Source of the DNA: Massilia yuzhufengensis
GTDB taxonomy: Bacteria; Pseudomonadota; Gammaproteobacteria; Burkholderiales; Burkholderiaceae_D
Assembly: GCF_900112225.1 (NCBI RefSeq)
Contig: NZ_FOLD01000001.1
Coordinates: 186,001-250,000, forward strand
Length of the DNA stretch: 64,000 bases
Direction of reading: 5' to 3'
Shown: positions 18,281-27,956 of the stretch, one piece after another
How the letters are laid out: the number at the start of each line of letters is the position of its first letter
Position numbering within the stretch: position 1 is the stretch's first letter
Notes under the pieces: generated by a model
Database searches by the model: none
Seen by the model: the letters and a program-made list of their open reading frames with translations, nothing else
What the model was told of the DNA's origin: nothing
Position numbers and translations under genes: made by a program

Positions 18281-19021
18281 ATGGCACGAGTAGCATTAGT
18301 GACGGGCGGCATGGGCGGTCTGGGCGAAGCGGTGTGCATCAAGCTGGCCGCTTTGGGATACAAGGTTGTCACCACTTTTTCGCCGGGCAGCAAGAAGGCC
18401 GACACCTGGCTGGGCAGCATGCGCGAGCAGGGCTTTGACTTCAAGGCCTATGCCTGCGACGTGTCCGACTACGATTCGGCCCAGGAGTGCGTGCGCCAGG
18501 TCGAGCAGGACGTCGGCCCGATCGACGTGCTGGTGAACAACGCCGGCATCACCCGCGACATGACCTTCAAGAAGATGGACAAGCCGAACTGGGATGCGGT
18601 GATGAAGACCAACCTGGATTCCGTGTTCAACATGACCAAGCCGGTCTGCGACGGCATGGTCGAGCGCGGCTGGGGCCGGATCATCAACATCTCGTCGGTC
18701 AACGGCCAGAAGGGCGCCTTCGGCCAGACCAACTACTCGGCCGCCAAGGCCGGCATGCACGGCTTCACCAAGGCCCTGGCCTATGAAGTCGCGCGCAAGG
18801 GCGTCACCGTCAACACCATCTCGCCAGGCTACATCGGCACCAAGATGGTGATGGACATCCCGAGCGAAGTGCTGGAAACCAAGATCATCCCGCAAATCCC
18901 GATGGGCCGCCTGGGCAAGCCGGAAGAAGTCGCCGGCCTGGTGGCTTACCTGTCTTCGGATGAAGCGGCGTTTGTCACCGGTGCGAATATCGCCATCAAT
19001 GGCGGTCAGCACATGCAGTAA
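18281..19021 (+). CDS. phaB: Acetoacetyl-CoA reductase
   Basis: 246-residue short-chain dehydrogenase. The cofactor motif is [11 protein letters not shown], the active-site set includes NNAGI, the Ser in NISSVNG and YSAAKAG (Tyr and Lys), and the protein ends with the usual GGQHMQ. It reduces acetoacetyl-CoA to (R)-3-hydroxybutyryl-CoA with NADPH, supplying the monomer for PHB. GGAG sits 7 bases before the ATG. Very close to PhaB of Burkholderiales by eye. The paired palindromes at 19087-19191 lie directly after it. Confidence 0.94.
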   Translation: MARVALVTGGMGGLGEAVCIKLAALGYKVVTTFSPGSKKADTWLGSMREQGFDFKAYACDVSDYDSAQECVRQVEQDVGPIDVLVNNAGITRDMTFKKMDKPNWDAVMKTNLDSVFNMTKPVCDGMVERGWGRIINISSVNGQKGAFGQTNYSAAKAGMHGFTKALAYEVARKGVTVNTISPGYIGTKMVMDIPSEVLETKIIPQIPMGRLGKPEEVAGLVAYLSSDEAAFVTGANIAINGGQHMQ

Positions 19022-19086
19022 GCGCGGCTTTACGCCACGAAGAGCACCGCTGCGGCGGTAATGCTGTTCAGTTAGTTGCAATTTGC

Positions 19087-19191
19087 ACGTCGTTCCGGCG
19101 CAGGCCGGAACCTAATTTTGCAAGCGTTTCCGCAGCGCGAGCACAAATTGGGTTCCGGCCTCCGCCGGAACGACGTTTTTACGTTAACGAA
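19087..19191. repeat. Dispersed palindromic repeat, two copies in inverted orientation
   Basis: A forward copy (ACGTCGTTCCGGCGCAG then GCCGGAACCTAATTTTG, 19087-19120) and a reverse copy (AAATTGGGTTCCGGCC then GCCGGAACGACGTTTTT, 19145-19180) face each other across about 24 bases. Each half is itself a hairpin and the pair can form one long arm. The right edge CGTTAACGAA matches the edge at 1738. It sits after phaB, where it could end transcription or protect mRNA. Confidence 0.8.
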
Positions 19192-19302
19192 GGAATAGGT
19201 TCAGCCTGACTGAACGGCATTACCGCTGCGGCGGTGCTTTTTTTTCGACCGTCGCCACACCGCTAAAATAGGCGTGACGATATTCACTTCACGGGATTTT
19301 CC

Positions 19303-20622
19303 ATGCACACCCTGCCCCGCGACGGCCTCGCCCTGTCCAGCCTCGACGAACAACTGCTCCCGCCCGGCACCAAGGGCCTGCCCCTGATAGAACCCCTGCG
19401 CCAGGGCGCCATCGGCGTGCAGGGCTGGAATGTGCTGCGCGGCGACACTTCCTTCCCGGTGGCAGTGCTCAAGGAAACTGCACTCGTCCACAACCTGCAC
19501 TGGATGCGCGACTTCTGCGCGCGCCACGGGGCCACCCTCGCTCCGCACGGCAAGACCACCATGAGCCCGCAGCTATTCGCGGCCCAGCTGGCCAATGGCG
19601 CCTGGGGCATCACCTTGGCCAGCGCCACCCAGGTGCAGGTGGCGCACCGCTTCAATGTGCGCCGGGTGCTGCTGGCCAACCAGCTGGTGGCGCGCGCCGA
19701 CATCGAGGCCGTGCTGGCGCTGCTGCATGACGATCCCGATTTCGAATGCTTCGTGCTGGCCGACTCGCTGGAAGGCGTGGCGCGCCTGTCGCAGGCGGTT
19801 ACCACCCGCAAGCTTGCGCGCCCGCTGCCGGTACTGGTCGAACTGGGCCTGGCCGGCAAGCGCGCTGGCTGCCGCACGGACGAGGAAGCGCTCGCCGTCG
19901 CGCGCGCCATCGCCAATGCCGACGGCCTGGCGCTGGCCGGCTTCGAAGGCTACGAAGGCTTGCTGGTCACCGACGATGTCGATGCGGACGTGCGCGCCGT
20001 GAACGCTTTCCTGGCCCAGCTGGTGGAACTGGTGAAGACGGCCGACATTGAAGACCTGTTCGGCTGCGCCGAGATCCTGCTGTCGGCCGGCGGCTCGGCC
20101 TATTTCGACCTGGTCGCGCGTGGCTTCGCCGGGGTGGAAGGGCTGTCGCGCCCGGTGCGTCCAGTGCTGCGCAGTGGCTGCTATCTCACCAGCGACCACG
20201 GCTCGTACAAGCGCCTGCTAGCCAAGCTGGACGCGCGCGAAGCGCAGGCCGAGGGCTTGCGGCCGGCGCTGGAAGTCTGGAGCATGGTGCAGTCGCGCCC
20301 GGAGCCGGGCCTGGCCATCCTCACGATGGGCAAGCGCGACGCTTCCTACGACATCGACCTGCCGGTGCCGCTGTTCATGCACCGTCCGGGCAGCGATGCC
20401 ACCCAGCCAGGCGCGCTGCCGCCCGGCTGCAGCATCGTCAAGATGAACGACCAGCATGCCTACCTGGCGCTGCCGGACGGCGAGATACGAAACCAGCTCG
20501 GGGTTGGCGACCTGGTTGGCTGCGGCATCTCCCACCCCTGCACCACCTTCGACAAGTGGCAGGTCCTGCTGGCGGTGGACGACGCCTACACGGTGACCCA
20601 GGCGCTGAACACCTTCTTTTGA
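19303..20622 (+). CDS. D-serine deaminase-like PLP enzyme (fold type III)
   Basis: 439 residues. The N-terminal alanine-racemase-like barrel contains LAPHGKTTMSPQL, where the Lys is the probable PLP anchor near residue 87. The C-terminal part carries the D-serine dehydratase-like metal-site motif HPCTTFDKW, with His and Cys in the expected order for zinc. The family (often called amino-acid deaminase, DSD1-type or D-threonine aldolase-like) acts on D-amino acids; the substrate cannot be chosen from sequence. It stands between the repeat pair and the iminopeptidase gene, 50 bases before the latter. Confidence 0.82.
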   Translation: MHTLPRDGLALSSLDEQLLPPGTKGLPLIEPLRQGAIGVQGWNVLRGDTSFPVAVLKETALVHNLHWMRDFCARHGATLAPHGKTTMSPQLFAAQLANGAWGITLASATQVQVAHRFNVRRVLLANQLVARADIEAVLALLHDDPDFECFVLADSLEGVARLSQAVTTRKLARPLPVLVELGLAGKRAGCRTDEEALAVARAIANADGLALAGFEGYEGLLVTDDVDADVRAVNAFLAQLVELVKTADIEDLFGCAEILLSAGGSAYFDLVARGFAGVEGLSRPVRPVLRSGCYLTSDHGSYKRLLAKLDAREAQAEGLRPALEVWSMVQSRPEPGLAILTMGKRDASYDIDLPVPLFMHRPGSDATQPGALPPGCSIVKMNDQHAYLALPDGEIRNQLGVGDLVGCGISHPCTTFDKWQVLLAVDDAYTVTQALNTFF

Positions 20623-20645
20623 AAGGGCGGGGCGTACGCTACAAT

Positions 20646-20670
20646 CGGCTCTCACCTGCCGAGAGAGCCG
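20646..20670 (+). promoter_or_regulatory. Hairpin covering the ribosome-binding site of pip
   Basis: Arms CGGCTCTC and GAGAGCCG (8 bp) surround a 9-nt loop and end 2 bases before the ATG at 20673. The right arm contains the purine-rich GAGAG that would pair with 16S rRNA, so folding would hide the start. Confidence 0.4.
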
Positions 20671-20672
20671 TC

Positions 20673-21629
20673 ATGCCCGCTACGCCGCCGTCCCTGTTCC
20701 CCCCGATCCAGCCCATCCGCCACGGCATGCTCGCCGTCGACGCGCTGCACACGATCTACTGGGAAGAAGTCGGCAACCCGAACGGCATCCCGGTCCTGTT
20801 CCTGCATGGCGGCCCTGGCGCCGGCCTGTCGCCGCAGCACCGCCGCTTCTTCGACCCGAATGCCTACCGCGTGATCCTGTTCGACCAGCGCGGCGCCGGC
20901 AAGTCGACCCCGCTGGGCGAGTGGCGCGCCAACACGACCCAGCTGCTGATCGACGACATCGAGCGCCTGCGCGCCATGTTTGGCGTCCAGCAGTGGCTGG
21001 TCTTCGGCGGATCCTGGGGTTCGACCCTGGCGCTGGCCTACGGCCAAGCCCACCCGGAACGCTGCCTCGGCTTCGTGCTGCGCGGGATCTTCCTGTGCAC
21101 CAAGGCGGAAGTGGAGTGGTTCCTGAACGGCGTCCAGTGGTTCTACCCGGAGCTGTACGAAGAATTCGTCGCGCCCATCCCGCTGGACGAGCGGGGCGAC
21201 CTGCTGAAGGCGTATACGAAGCGCCTGCTGTGCAGCGACCCGGACGTCTACTGGCCGGCCGCGCGCGCCTGGAGCCGCTTCGAAGGCCGCCGCGTGTTCC
21301 TGCTGCCGCAGCCCGAAGAAGCCGCGTCCGATGCGCTCGACCTGGGCGTGGGCCGCCTCGAATCGCACTATATGCTGCACGGCGCCTTCCTGGACGAAGA
21401 CCAGCTGGTGCGCGATGTCCAACGTATCGCCCACCTGCCGGCGGTGATCGTGCAGGGCCGCTACGACGTGATCTGCCCGCCGCTGTCGGCTTACCGCCTG
21501 CACCAGGCCTGGCCCGGCGCAAAATTGCACATGATTCCGGACGGCGGCCACGGGGCGCTGGAGACCGGCATCGCGCGCGCGCTGGTGGGCGCCACCGAGC
21601 AGTTCAAGCGCCACCGGCGCTTCGATTAA
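20673..21629 (+). CDS. pip: Proline iminopeptidase
   Basis: 318 residues from ATG 20673; an open extension to 20556 lies inside the preceding gene. Alpha/beta-hydrolase features: HGGPGAG oxyanion motif, FDQRGAGKS, the nucleophile elbow GGSWGST with Ser, the acid in GRYDVICPP and the base in PDGGHGALE. These match the S33 prolyl aminopeptidase family and its length. It releases N-terminal proline from peptides in the cytoplasm. The ribosome-binding site lies in a hairpin arm. Confidence 0.93.
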   Translation: MPATPPSLFPPIQPIRHGMLAVDALHTIYWEEVGNPNGIPVLFLHGGPGAGLSPQHRRFFDPNAYRVILFDQRGAGKSTPLGEWRANTTQLLIDDIERLRAMFGVQQWLVFGGSWGSTLALAYGQAHPERCLGFVLRGIFLCTKAEVEWFLNGVQWFYPELYEEFVAPIPLDERGDLLKAYTKRLLCSDPDVYWPAARAWSRFEGRRVFLLPQPEEAASDALDLGVGRLESHYMLHGAFLDEDQLVRDVQRIAHLPAVIVQGRYDVICPPLSAYRLHQAWPGAKLHMIPDGGHGALETGIARALVGATEQFKRHRRFD

Positions 21630-21703
21630 GCCCTACCCGGTGCCGGGGCCGCGTGGCGGCTGCTACACTACTGTCCAAACCTACAACAAAGCCGCGTGTT
21701 CCC

Positions 21704-22156
21704 ATGCCCATGAATATCCAGATCAGCGACATCGGCCACGTCATCCAGCTGGCGATCGCGCCGGTGTTCCTGCTGACCGGGGTGGCGACCAAGCTCACCG
21801 TGCTGACCAATCGGCTGGCGCGCATCATCGACCGAACCCGCGTGCTGGATGACGTGCTCAAGCAGGGCCCGGATGAAGAATTCTTCTCCGAGCGCGAAAC
21901 CCTGTACGTGCGCGCCCACCTGATCAATACCGCGATCACGTCCAGCACCGCCTGCGGCCTCATGGTCTGCCTTGTCATTGCCCTGCTGTTCCTGGGCGAC
22001 ACCACCAACCTGCCGCTGGACCAGTACATCGCCGGGCTGTTCGTGATCGCGATGCTGGGCCTGATCAGCAGCTTCGTCTTTTTCCTGCGCGAGATCTTCA
22101 TCGCCTCGCGCTTCATGCGCGAGCAGCATACGCTGTCCCTCAAGCGGTCCCGCTAG
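21704..22156 (+). CDS. DUF2721 membrane protein
   Basis: 150 residues from ATG 21704; a second ATG follows two codons later. Three hydrophobic segments are visible (about 13-35, 80-103 and 112-135), with a conserved cytoplasmic stretch NRLARIIDRTRVLDD after the first. This matches the DUF2721 family, whose function is unknown. It ends 24 bases before the next small gene, with which it may be co-transcribed. The longer open frame upstream is only a shadow of pip. Confidence 0.8.
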   Translation: MPMNIQISDIGHVIQLAIAPVFLLTGVATKLTVLTNRLARIIDRTRVLDDVLKQGPDEEFFSERETLYVRAHLINTAITSSTACGLMVCLVIALLFLGDTTNLPLDQYIAGLFVIAMLGLISSFVFFLREIFIASRFMREQHTLSLKRSR

Positions 22157-22180
22157 CGCTTTTTACTGATTGATTGAATC

Positions 22181-22633
22181 ATGCACGACTACCAACGCCC
22201 CCCGACCCTCTACCGCTACGCGCCGCAAGACGAACTCGAAGCCGCGCTGCGCGGCCAGTTCCGCCTCTTGCCCGATGGCGGCTTCCTGGCCCTGTCGTTC
22301 TCCACCGCCTGGGACAAGCAGCTGTTCGACGTGTTCAGTCCCGCCGACCGCTGCCTGGTGATCCACAACACCGAATTGTTCGGCGAACGCCTGCACCGCG
22401 CGGTACAGCGCACCTTGCCCAACTGGGCCGGCATCGATGGCCAGGTCGAGTACGGCGTGCGCTCGCCGCTGGGCGCGGCCTTTTCGAAAAGCCTGGGCCA
22501 GGCCCAGGAAAAGGAATGGCAGTTCGCCTGGCGTTCGATGTCGCCGGGCGCGAGCCTGAATCCGGTGGTCATCAACATCGGCAGCATCGAACAGTTCGCC
22601 GAGCTGCGCGACCGCGACACCCTGCTGTCCTGA
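22181..22633 (+). CDS. Hypothetical protein
   Basis: 150 residues, soluble, no signal peptide or membrane segment. It begins MHDYQRPPTLYRYAPQDEL and has no motif I recognise. The lack of stops, the downstream position after DUF2721 and codon use like that of its neighbours support a real gene. The segment LDVFSPADRC-like (LFDVFSPADRCLVIHNTEL) and the closing INIGSIEQFAELRDRD are its most distinctive parts. No ribosome-binding site stronger than a weak GA-rich stretch is seen. Confidence 0.6.
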   Translation: MHDYQRPPTLYRYAPQDELEAALRGQFRLLPDGGFLALSFSTAWDKQLFDVFSPADRCLVIHNTELFGERLHRAVQRTLPNWAGIDGQVEYGVRSPLGAAFSKSLGQAQEKEWQFAWRSMSPGASLNPVVINIGSIEQFAELRDRDTLLS

Positions 22634-22640
22634 TCTTTAG

Positions 22641-24710
<2,070 letters not shown>

Positions 24711-24720
24711 CAGCGCTGTT

Positions 24721-24848
24721 TGTTACGCGAGCAAAATTGGGTCCCGGCCTGCGCCGGGACGACGTTGATTTAGTGTGCGGTCAGGCGAAGGTTCCTGTAT
24801 TAGTTAGTCTTGGAACCGTCGTTCCGGCGCAGGCCGGAACCCAAGTTT
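24721..24848. repeat. Dispersed palindromic repeat, two copies in inverted orientation
   Basis: A reverse copy (24721-24767, with GTCCCGGCC and GCCGGGAC arms) and a forward copy (24817-24847, CGTCGTTCCGGCGC then GCCGGAACCCAAG) flank about 50 bases. They lie between convergent fadH and the ketosynthase gene. The first copy has compensating changes (TTCC to TCCC and GGAA to GGGA), so pairing is kept. Confidence 0.8.
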
Positions 24849-24865
24849 GCATGCGCACCACTACC

Positions 24866-25987
24866 TCATTTTTTGCGCACCACCACACACCCAATCGAAT
24901 ACCCCGCCCCAAACGAACAAATCACCCCGTTCGCCCCGCTCGGCAAATCATCCTGGTACTTGTGGAACGCAATGATCGACCCCGCCGACGAGGTATTGGC
25001 GTAGGTGTCGAGGATCACCGGCGCCTCGTTCGGCTCCGCGTCGCGTCCCAGCAGGGTGCGGGCGATGAGCAGGTTCATGTTCAGGTTGGCCTGGTGCAGC
25101 CAGTAGCGCGAGACGTCGGCGATCTGGAGGCCTGAGTTCTGCACCGTGTCGGCGATCATCTCGGCGGCCATCGGGCACACTTCCTTGAACACCTTGCGCC
25201 CCTGCTGGCGGAACAGCTTGTCCGGCGCGCCGACGCCGGCTTCGTCGAAGCGGTTCATGAAGCCGAAGTTGTTGCGGATGTTGTTCGAGAATTTGGTCTT
25301 CAGCTTGCTGTCCAGGATTTCCCACTGGTGTGCGGACGTCGCGGTGTCCGCCGCTTCCACGATCACGGCGGTGCAGGCGTCGCCGAAGATGAAGTGGCTG
25401 TCGCGGTCGCGGAAGTTCAGGTGGCCGCTGGTGATTTCCGGGTTCAGCATCAGCACGGCGCGCGCGCGGCCGCTCCGTACCGCGTCGACCGCGGTCTGGA
25501 TGCCGAAGGTGGCCGAAGAGCAGGCCACGTTCATGTCGAAGCCGAAGCCGTCGATGCCCAGCGCGTCCTGCACTTCGACCGCCATGGCCGGATAGGCGCG
25601 CTGCATGTTGGAGCAGGCCACCAGCACCATGTCGATATCGGTGGCCTGCTTGCCGGCGCGCTCCAGCGCTTCGCGCGCCGCGGCCACGCACATCTCGGCC
25701 TGCAGCGACAGCTCATCGTCGCGCCGTTCCGGGATGCGCGCGGTCATGCGGCGCGGGTCCAGGATGCCTTCCTTTTCCATCACGTAGCGCGACTTGATGC
25801 CCGAGGCTTTTTCGATGAAGCCGCTGCTCGAGGCTTCCAGCGCAGTGGTTTCGCCGGCGGCGATGGCCGCGGCATTGTCCTGGTTGAACAGCTCGACGTA
25901 GGCGTTATAGGCCGTCACCAGCTCGTCGTTGGAGATGGAATACTGGGGCGTAAACAGGCCGGTGCCGCTGATGACGACAGGTTTCAT
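24866..25987 (-). CDS. Beta-ketoacyl-ACP synthase III-like enzyme
   Basis: 373 residues with the thiolase fold. The FabH-type catalytic set is complete: Cys in NVACSSATF, His in [10 protein letters not shown] and Asn in YANTSSAGS. It is longer than housekeeping FabH (about 317), with an insert in the N-terminal 90 residues, and resembles the FabH2-type enzymes that condense medium-chain acyl-CoA with malonyl-ACP. That substrate is inferred from family resemblance only. No other fatty-acid synthesis gene is adjacent, though fadH is its convergent neighbour. Confidence 0.82.
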   Translation of the reverse strand: MKPVVISGTGLFTPQYSISNDELVTAYNAYVELFNQDNAAAIAAGETTALEASSSGFIEKASGIKSRYVMEKEGILDPRRMTARIPERRDDELSLQAEMCVAAAREALERAGKQATDIDMVLVACSNMQRAYPAMAVEVQDALGIDGFGFDMNVACSSATFGIQTAVDAVRSGRARAVLMLNPEITSGHLNFRDRDSHFIFGDACTAVIVEAADTATSAHQWEILDSKLKTKFSNNIRNNFGFMNRFDEAGVGAPDKLFRQQGRKVFKEVCPMAAEMIADTVQNSGLQIADVSRYWLHQANLNMNLLIARTLLGRDAEPNEAPVILDTYANTSSAGSIIAFHKYQDDLPSGANGVICSFGAGYSIGCVVVRKK

Positions 25988-26091
25988 GTTGGGACTTTCA
26001 AAGGAAATAACGGGAGTTGCCCGTGAGATGCAGGAATTCTACACGCTCGTGCTTATCGTGGGAATTGTCGGATTTGACAGGCCCGAGGAGC

Positions 26092-27513
26092 TCAGCGCGC
26101 GTGCTGCGCCAGGGTGGCCCCGCCGGCGCGGCGCGAGAGCTGCACCTTTTCGCCCTTGAGGTGGCGCAGGGCCTGGGCCAGCTGGAAGTCCTCGCTGCTG
26201 CCATAGTCCACCGGTTTGCGCAGGCGCGCTTCGGCCAGCAGGCGCATTTGTTCTTCGAGGTCGTCGGCGCGGGTGGCTTCTTCCTTGTCGCGGTCGTTCG
26301 ACAGGTGGCGCTCGAGGTCGGCTTCGCGCATGCGCAGCGCGTTCAGGCCGTCGCCGTCCGCGGTTTCGTCGACCGGGAAATCGGGGACGATGCCGCGCGC
26401 CTGGATCGAGCGCCCGGCCGGGGTGTAGTAGCGCGCAGTGGTGAGCTTGACGGCGGCGTCGCGGCCGATCGGGCGGATGGTCTGCACCGAGCCCTTGCCG
26501 AAGGTCTGGCTGCCAAGGATGATGGCGCGCTTGTAGTCCTGCAGCGCGCCGGCCACGATTTCGGAGGCCGAGGCCGAGCCGGTATTCACCAGCACCACCA
26601 TCGGCAGTTTCTTGAAGGCCGGCGGCAGCTTGGACAAGGGGTCGCCGCCGCTGCGCAGCATGTAGAACTCGGGGCGGCCGTAGAAGCGCTGGCGCGAATC
26701 GGCCAGCTGGCCATTGGTCGAGACGATCTCGGCGTCTTTCGGTAAAAAGGCGGCGGCGACGCCGATCGCGCCCTGCAGCAGGCCGCCGGGATCGTTGCGC
26801 AGGTCGAGCACCAGGCCTTTCAGGTCCGGGTCCTGGCGGTACAGGGCCTGCAGCTTGGCCGCCATGTCGTCCACGGTGGGCTCCTGGAACTGCGAGATGC
26901 GCAGCCAGGCGTAGCCCGGCTCGACCATTTTCGCCTTGACGCTTTTCTGGATGATCTCGCCGCGCTCGATGGTAAAGCGCAGCAGGGCAGGGCTGTCCTT
27001 GCGCGCGATGGTCAGCACCACCCTGGTGCCCGGCTCGCCGCGCATGCGCTTGATCGCTTCGTCGATCGGCACGCCCTGCACCGGATGGCCGTCGATCTGG
27101 GTGATCAGGTCGCCTTCCTTGATGCCGGCATGCCAGGCCGGCGAATCCTCGATGGGAGCGACGATCTCGACGTAGCCGTCGTCGCTTTCGGAGATTTCGA
27201 TGCCGAGGCCGACGAAGCGGCCCTCGGTGCCTTCGCGCAGCTCGCGGTAGGCGCGCGGGTCAAGATAGGCGGAATGCGGGTCGAGCGAGGCGACCATGCC
27301 GGTGATGGCCTGCGACAGCAGGGCCTTGTCTTCGACCGGTTCGACATAGGTGGACTTGATAACGCCGTAGACGTCGGCCAGCTGGCGCAGCTCGGCCATC
27401 GGCATGCCGGCTTCGACCGGTTTCTGGGCCAGGGCGGAAAACTGCATGGTCACCGCGACGCCGGCAATGGCGCCGAGGCCGACGAGACAGGAATTCTTGA
27501 AAGTGGAGCCCAT
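26092..27513 (-). CDS. Carboxy-terminal processing protease (S41 family)
   Basis: 473 residues from ATG 27513; a longer frame to 27588 lacks support. A signal or anchor helix covers residues 8-30. A PDZ domain (about 95-185) includes GRFVGLGIEI and the repeated SPAWHAGIKEGDLI segment. The protease domain has the catalytic Ser in NTGSASASEIVAGAL and the Lys in GSQTFGKGSVQT. A charged, coiled-coil-like tail follows. It trims C-termini of periplasmic proteins and is similar to Prc/CtpA. It is transcribed alone, with a TATACT box about 50 bases upstream of the ATG. Confidence 0.92.
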   Translation of the reverse strand: MGSTFKNSCLVGLGAIAGVAVTMQFSALAQKPVEAGMPMAELRQLADVYGVIKSTYVEPVEDKALLSQAITGMVASLDPHSAYLDPRAYRELREGTEGRFVGLGIEISESDDGYVEIVAPIEDSPAWHAGIKEGDLITQIDGHPVQGVPIDEAIKRMRGEPGTRVVLTIARKDSPALLRFTIERGEIIQKSVKAKMVEPGYAWLRISQFQEPTVDDMAAKLQALYRQDPDLKGLVLDLRNDPGGLLQGAIGVAAAFLPKDAEIVSTNGQLADSRQRFYGRPEFYMLRSGGDPLSKLPPAFKKLPMVVLVNTGSASASEIVAGALQDYKRAIILGSQTFGKGSVQTIRPIGRDAAVKLTTARYYTPAGRSIQARGIVPDFPVDETADGDGLNALRMREADLERHLSNDRDKEEATRADDLEEQMRLLAEARLRKPVDYGSSEDFQLAQALRHLKGEKVQLSRRAGGATLAQHAR

Positions 27514-27564
27514 GGTTTTTCCGGTTGACCGCCACAGCTGCGAAGCATGAGATAGCGCAAGCCT

Positions 27565-27570
27565 AGTATA
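27565..27570 (-). promoter_or_regulatory. Probable -10 box for the S41 protease gene
   Basis: TATACT on the minus strand, about 52 bases before the ATG at 27513, which would give a leader of roughly 45 bases. The -35 region 17 bases further up (AACAGG) matches the consensus poorly. Confidence 0.35.
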
Positions 27571-27599
27571 CGCCCGATCGCTAAACACCTGTTACGTGG

Positions 27600-27730
27600 C
27601 GGTCAGCTTGGTAAGCAAATGTAAGAGTCCAAGCGAGCGCAACAGCACAAACCTATAGTCAATCTCAGTTTTTCTCTCTCTCCACTGTTTGAAGTGGTCT
27701 TTGCCCGCGGCCCCCTCCGCGGGCTTTTTT
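27600..27730 (+). ncRNA. Candidate small RNA ending at an orphan terminator
   Basis: An intrinsic terminator (GCCCGCGG, 6-nt loop, CCGCGGGC, then TTTTTT at 27703-27730) points rightward, yet no rightward gene precedes it; the nearest gene on the left is the leftward S41 protease. The roughly 100 bases before it have no open frame of note. A short RNA gene would explain the terminator, but no promoter could be fixed. The rest of the gap to 27957 holds a leftward GC-rich hairpin near 27845-27875 and no gene. Confidence 0.3.
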
Positions 27731-27956
27731 CTTTCCGATTCTACAGTTCCCACGCAAGCGCTCCCTGCGTCACCGCACGGTGTTGTGACGTACCAACACA
27801 TGCATATGCGATATCACCCGGATTGCATGTATCGAAAAGTAAAAAAGCCCCTGGGGCCGTTGCTGCCCCATGTGCAGCCGCTAGAATGCCTGAAGCCCCC
27901 TACCGTCGTGGACGGTGGGCGCGCATTCGGGATGTTCACGGTATAAAACAATAAAG

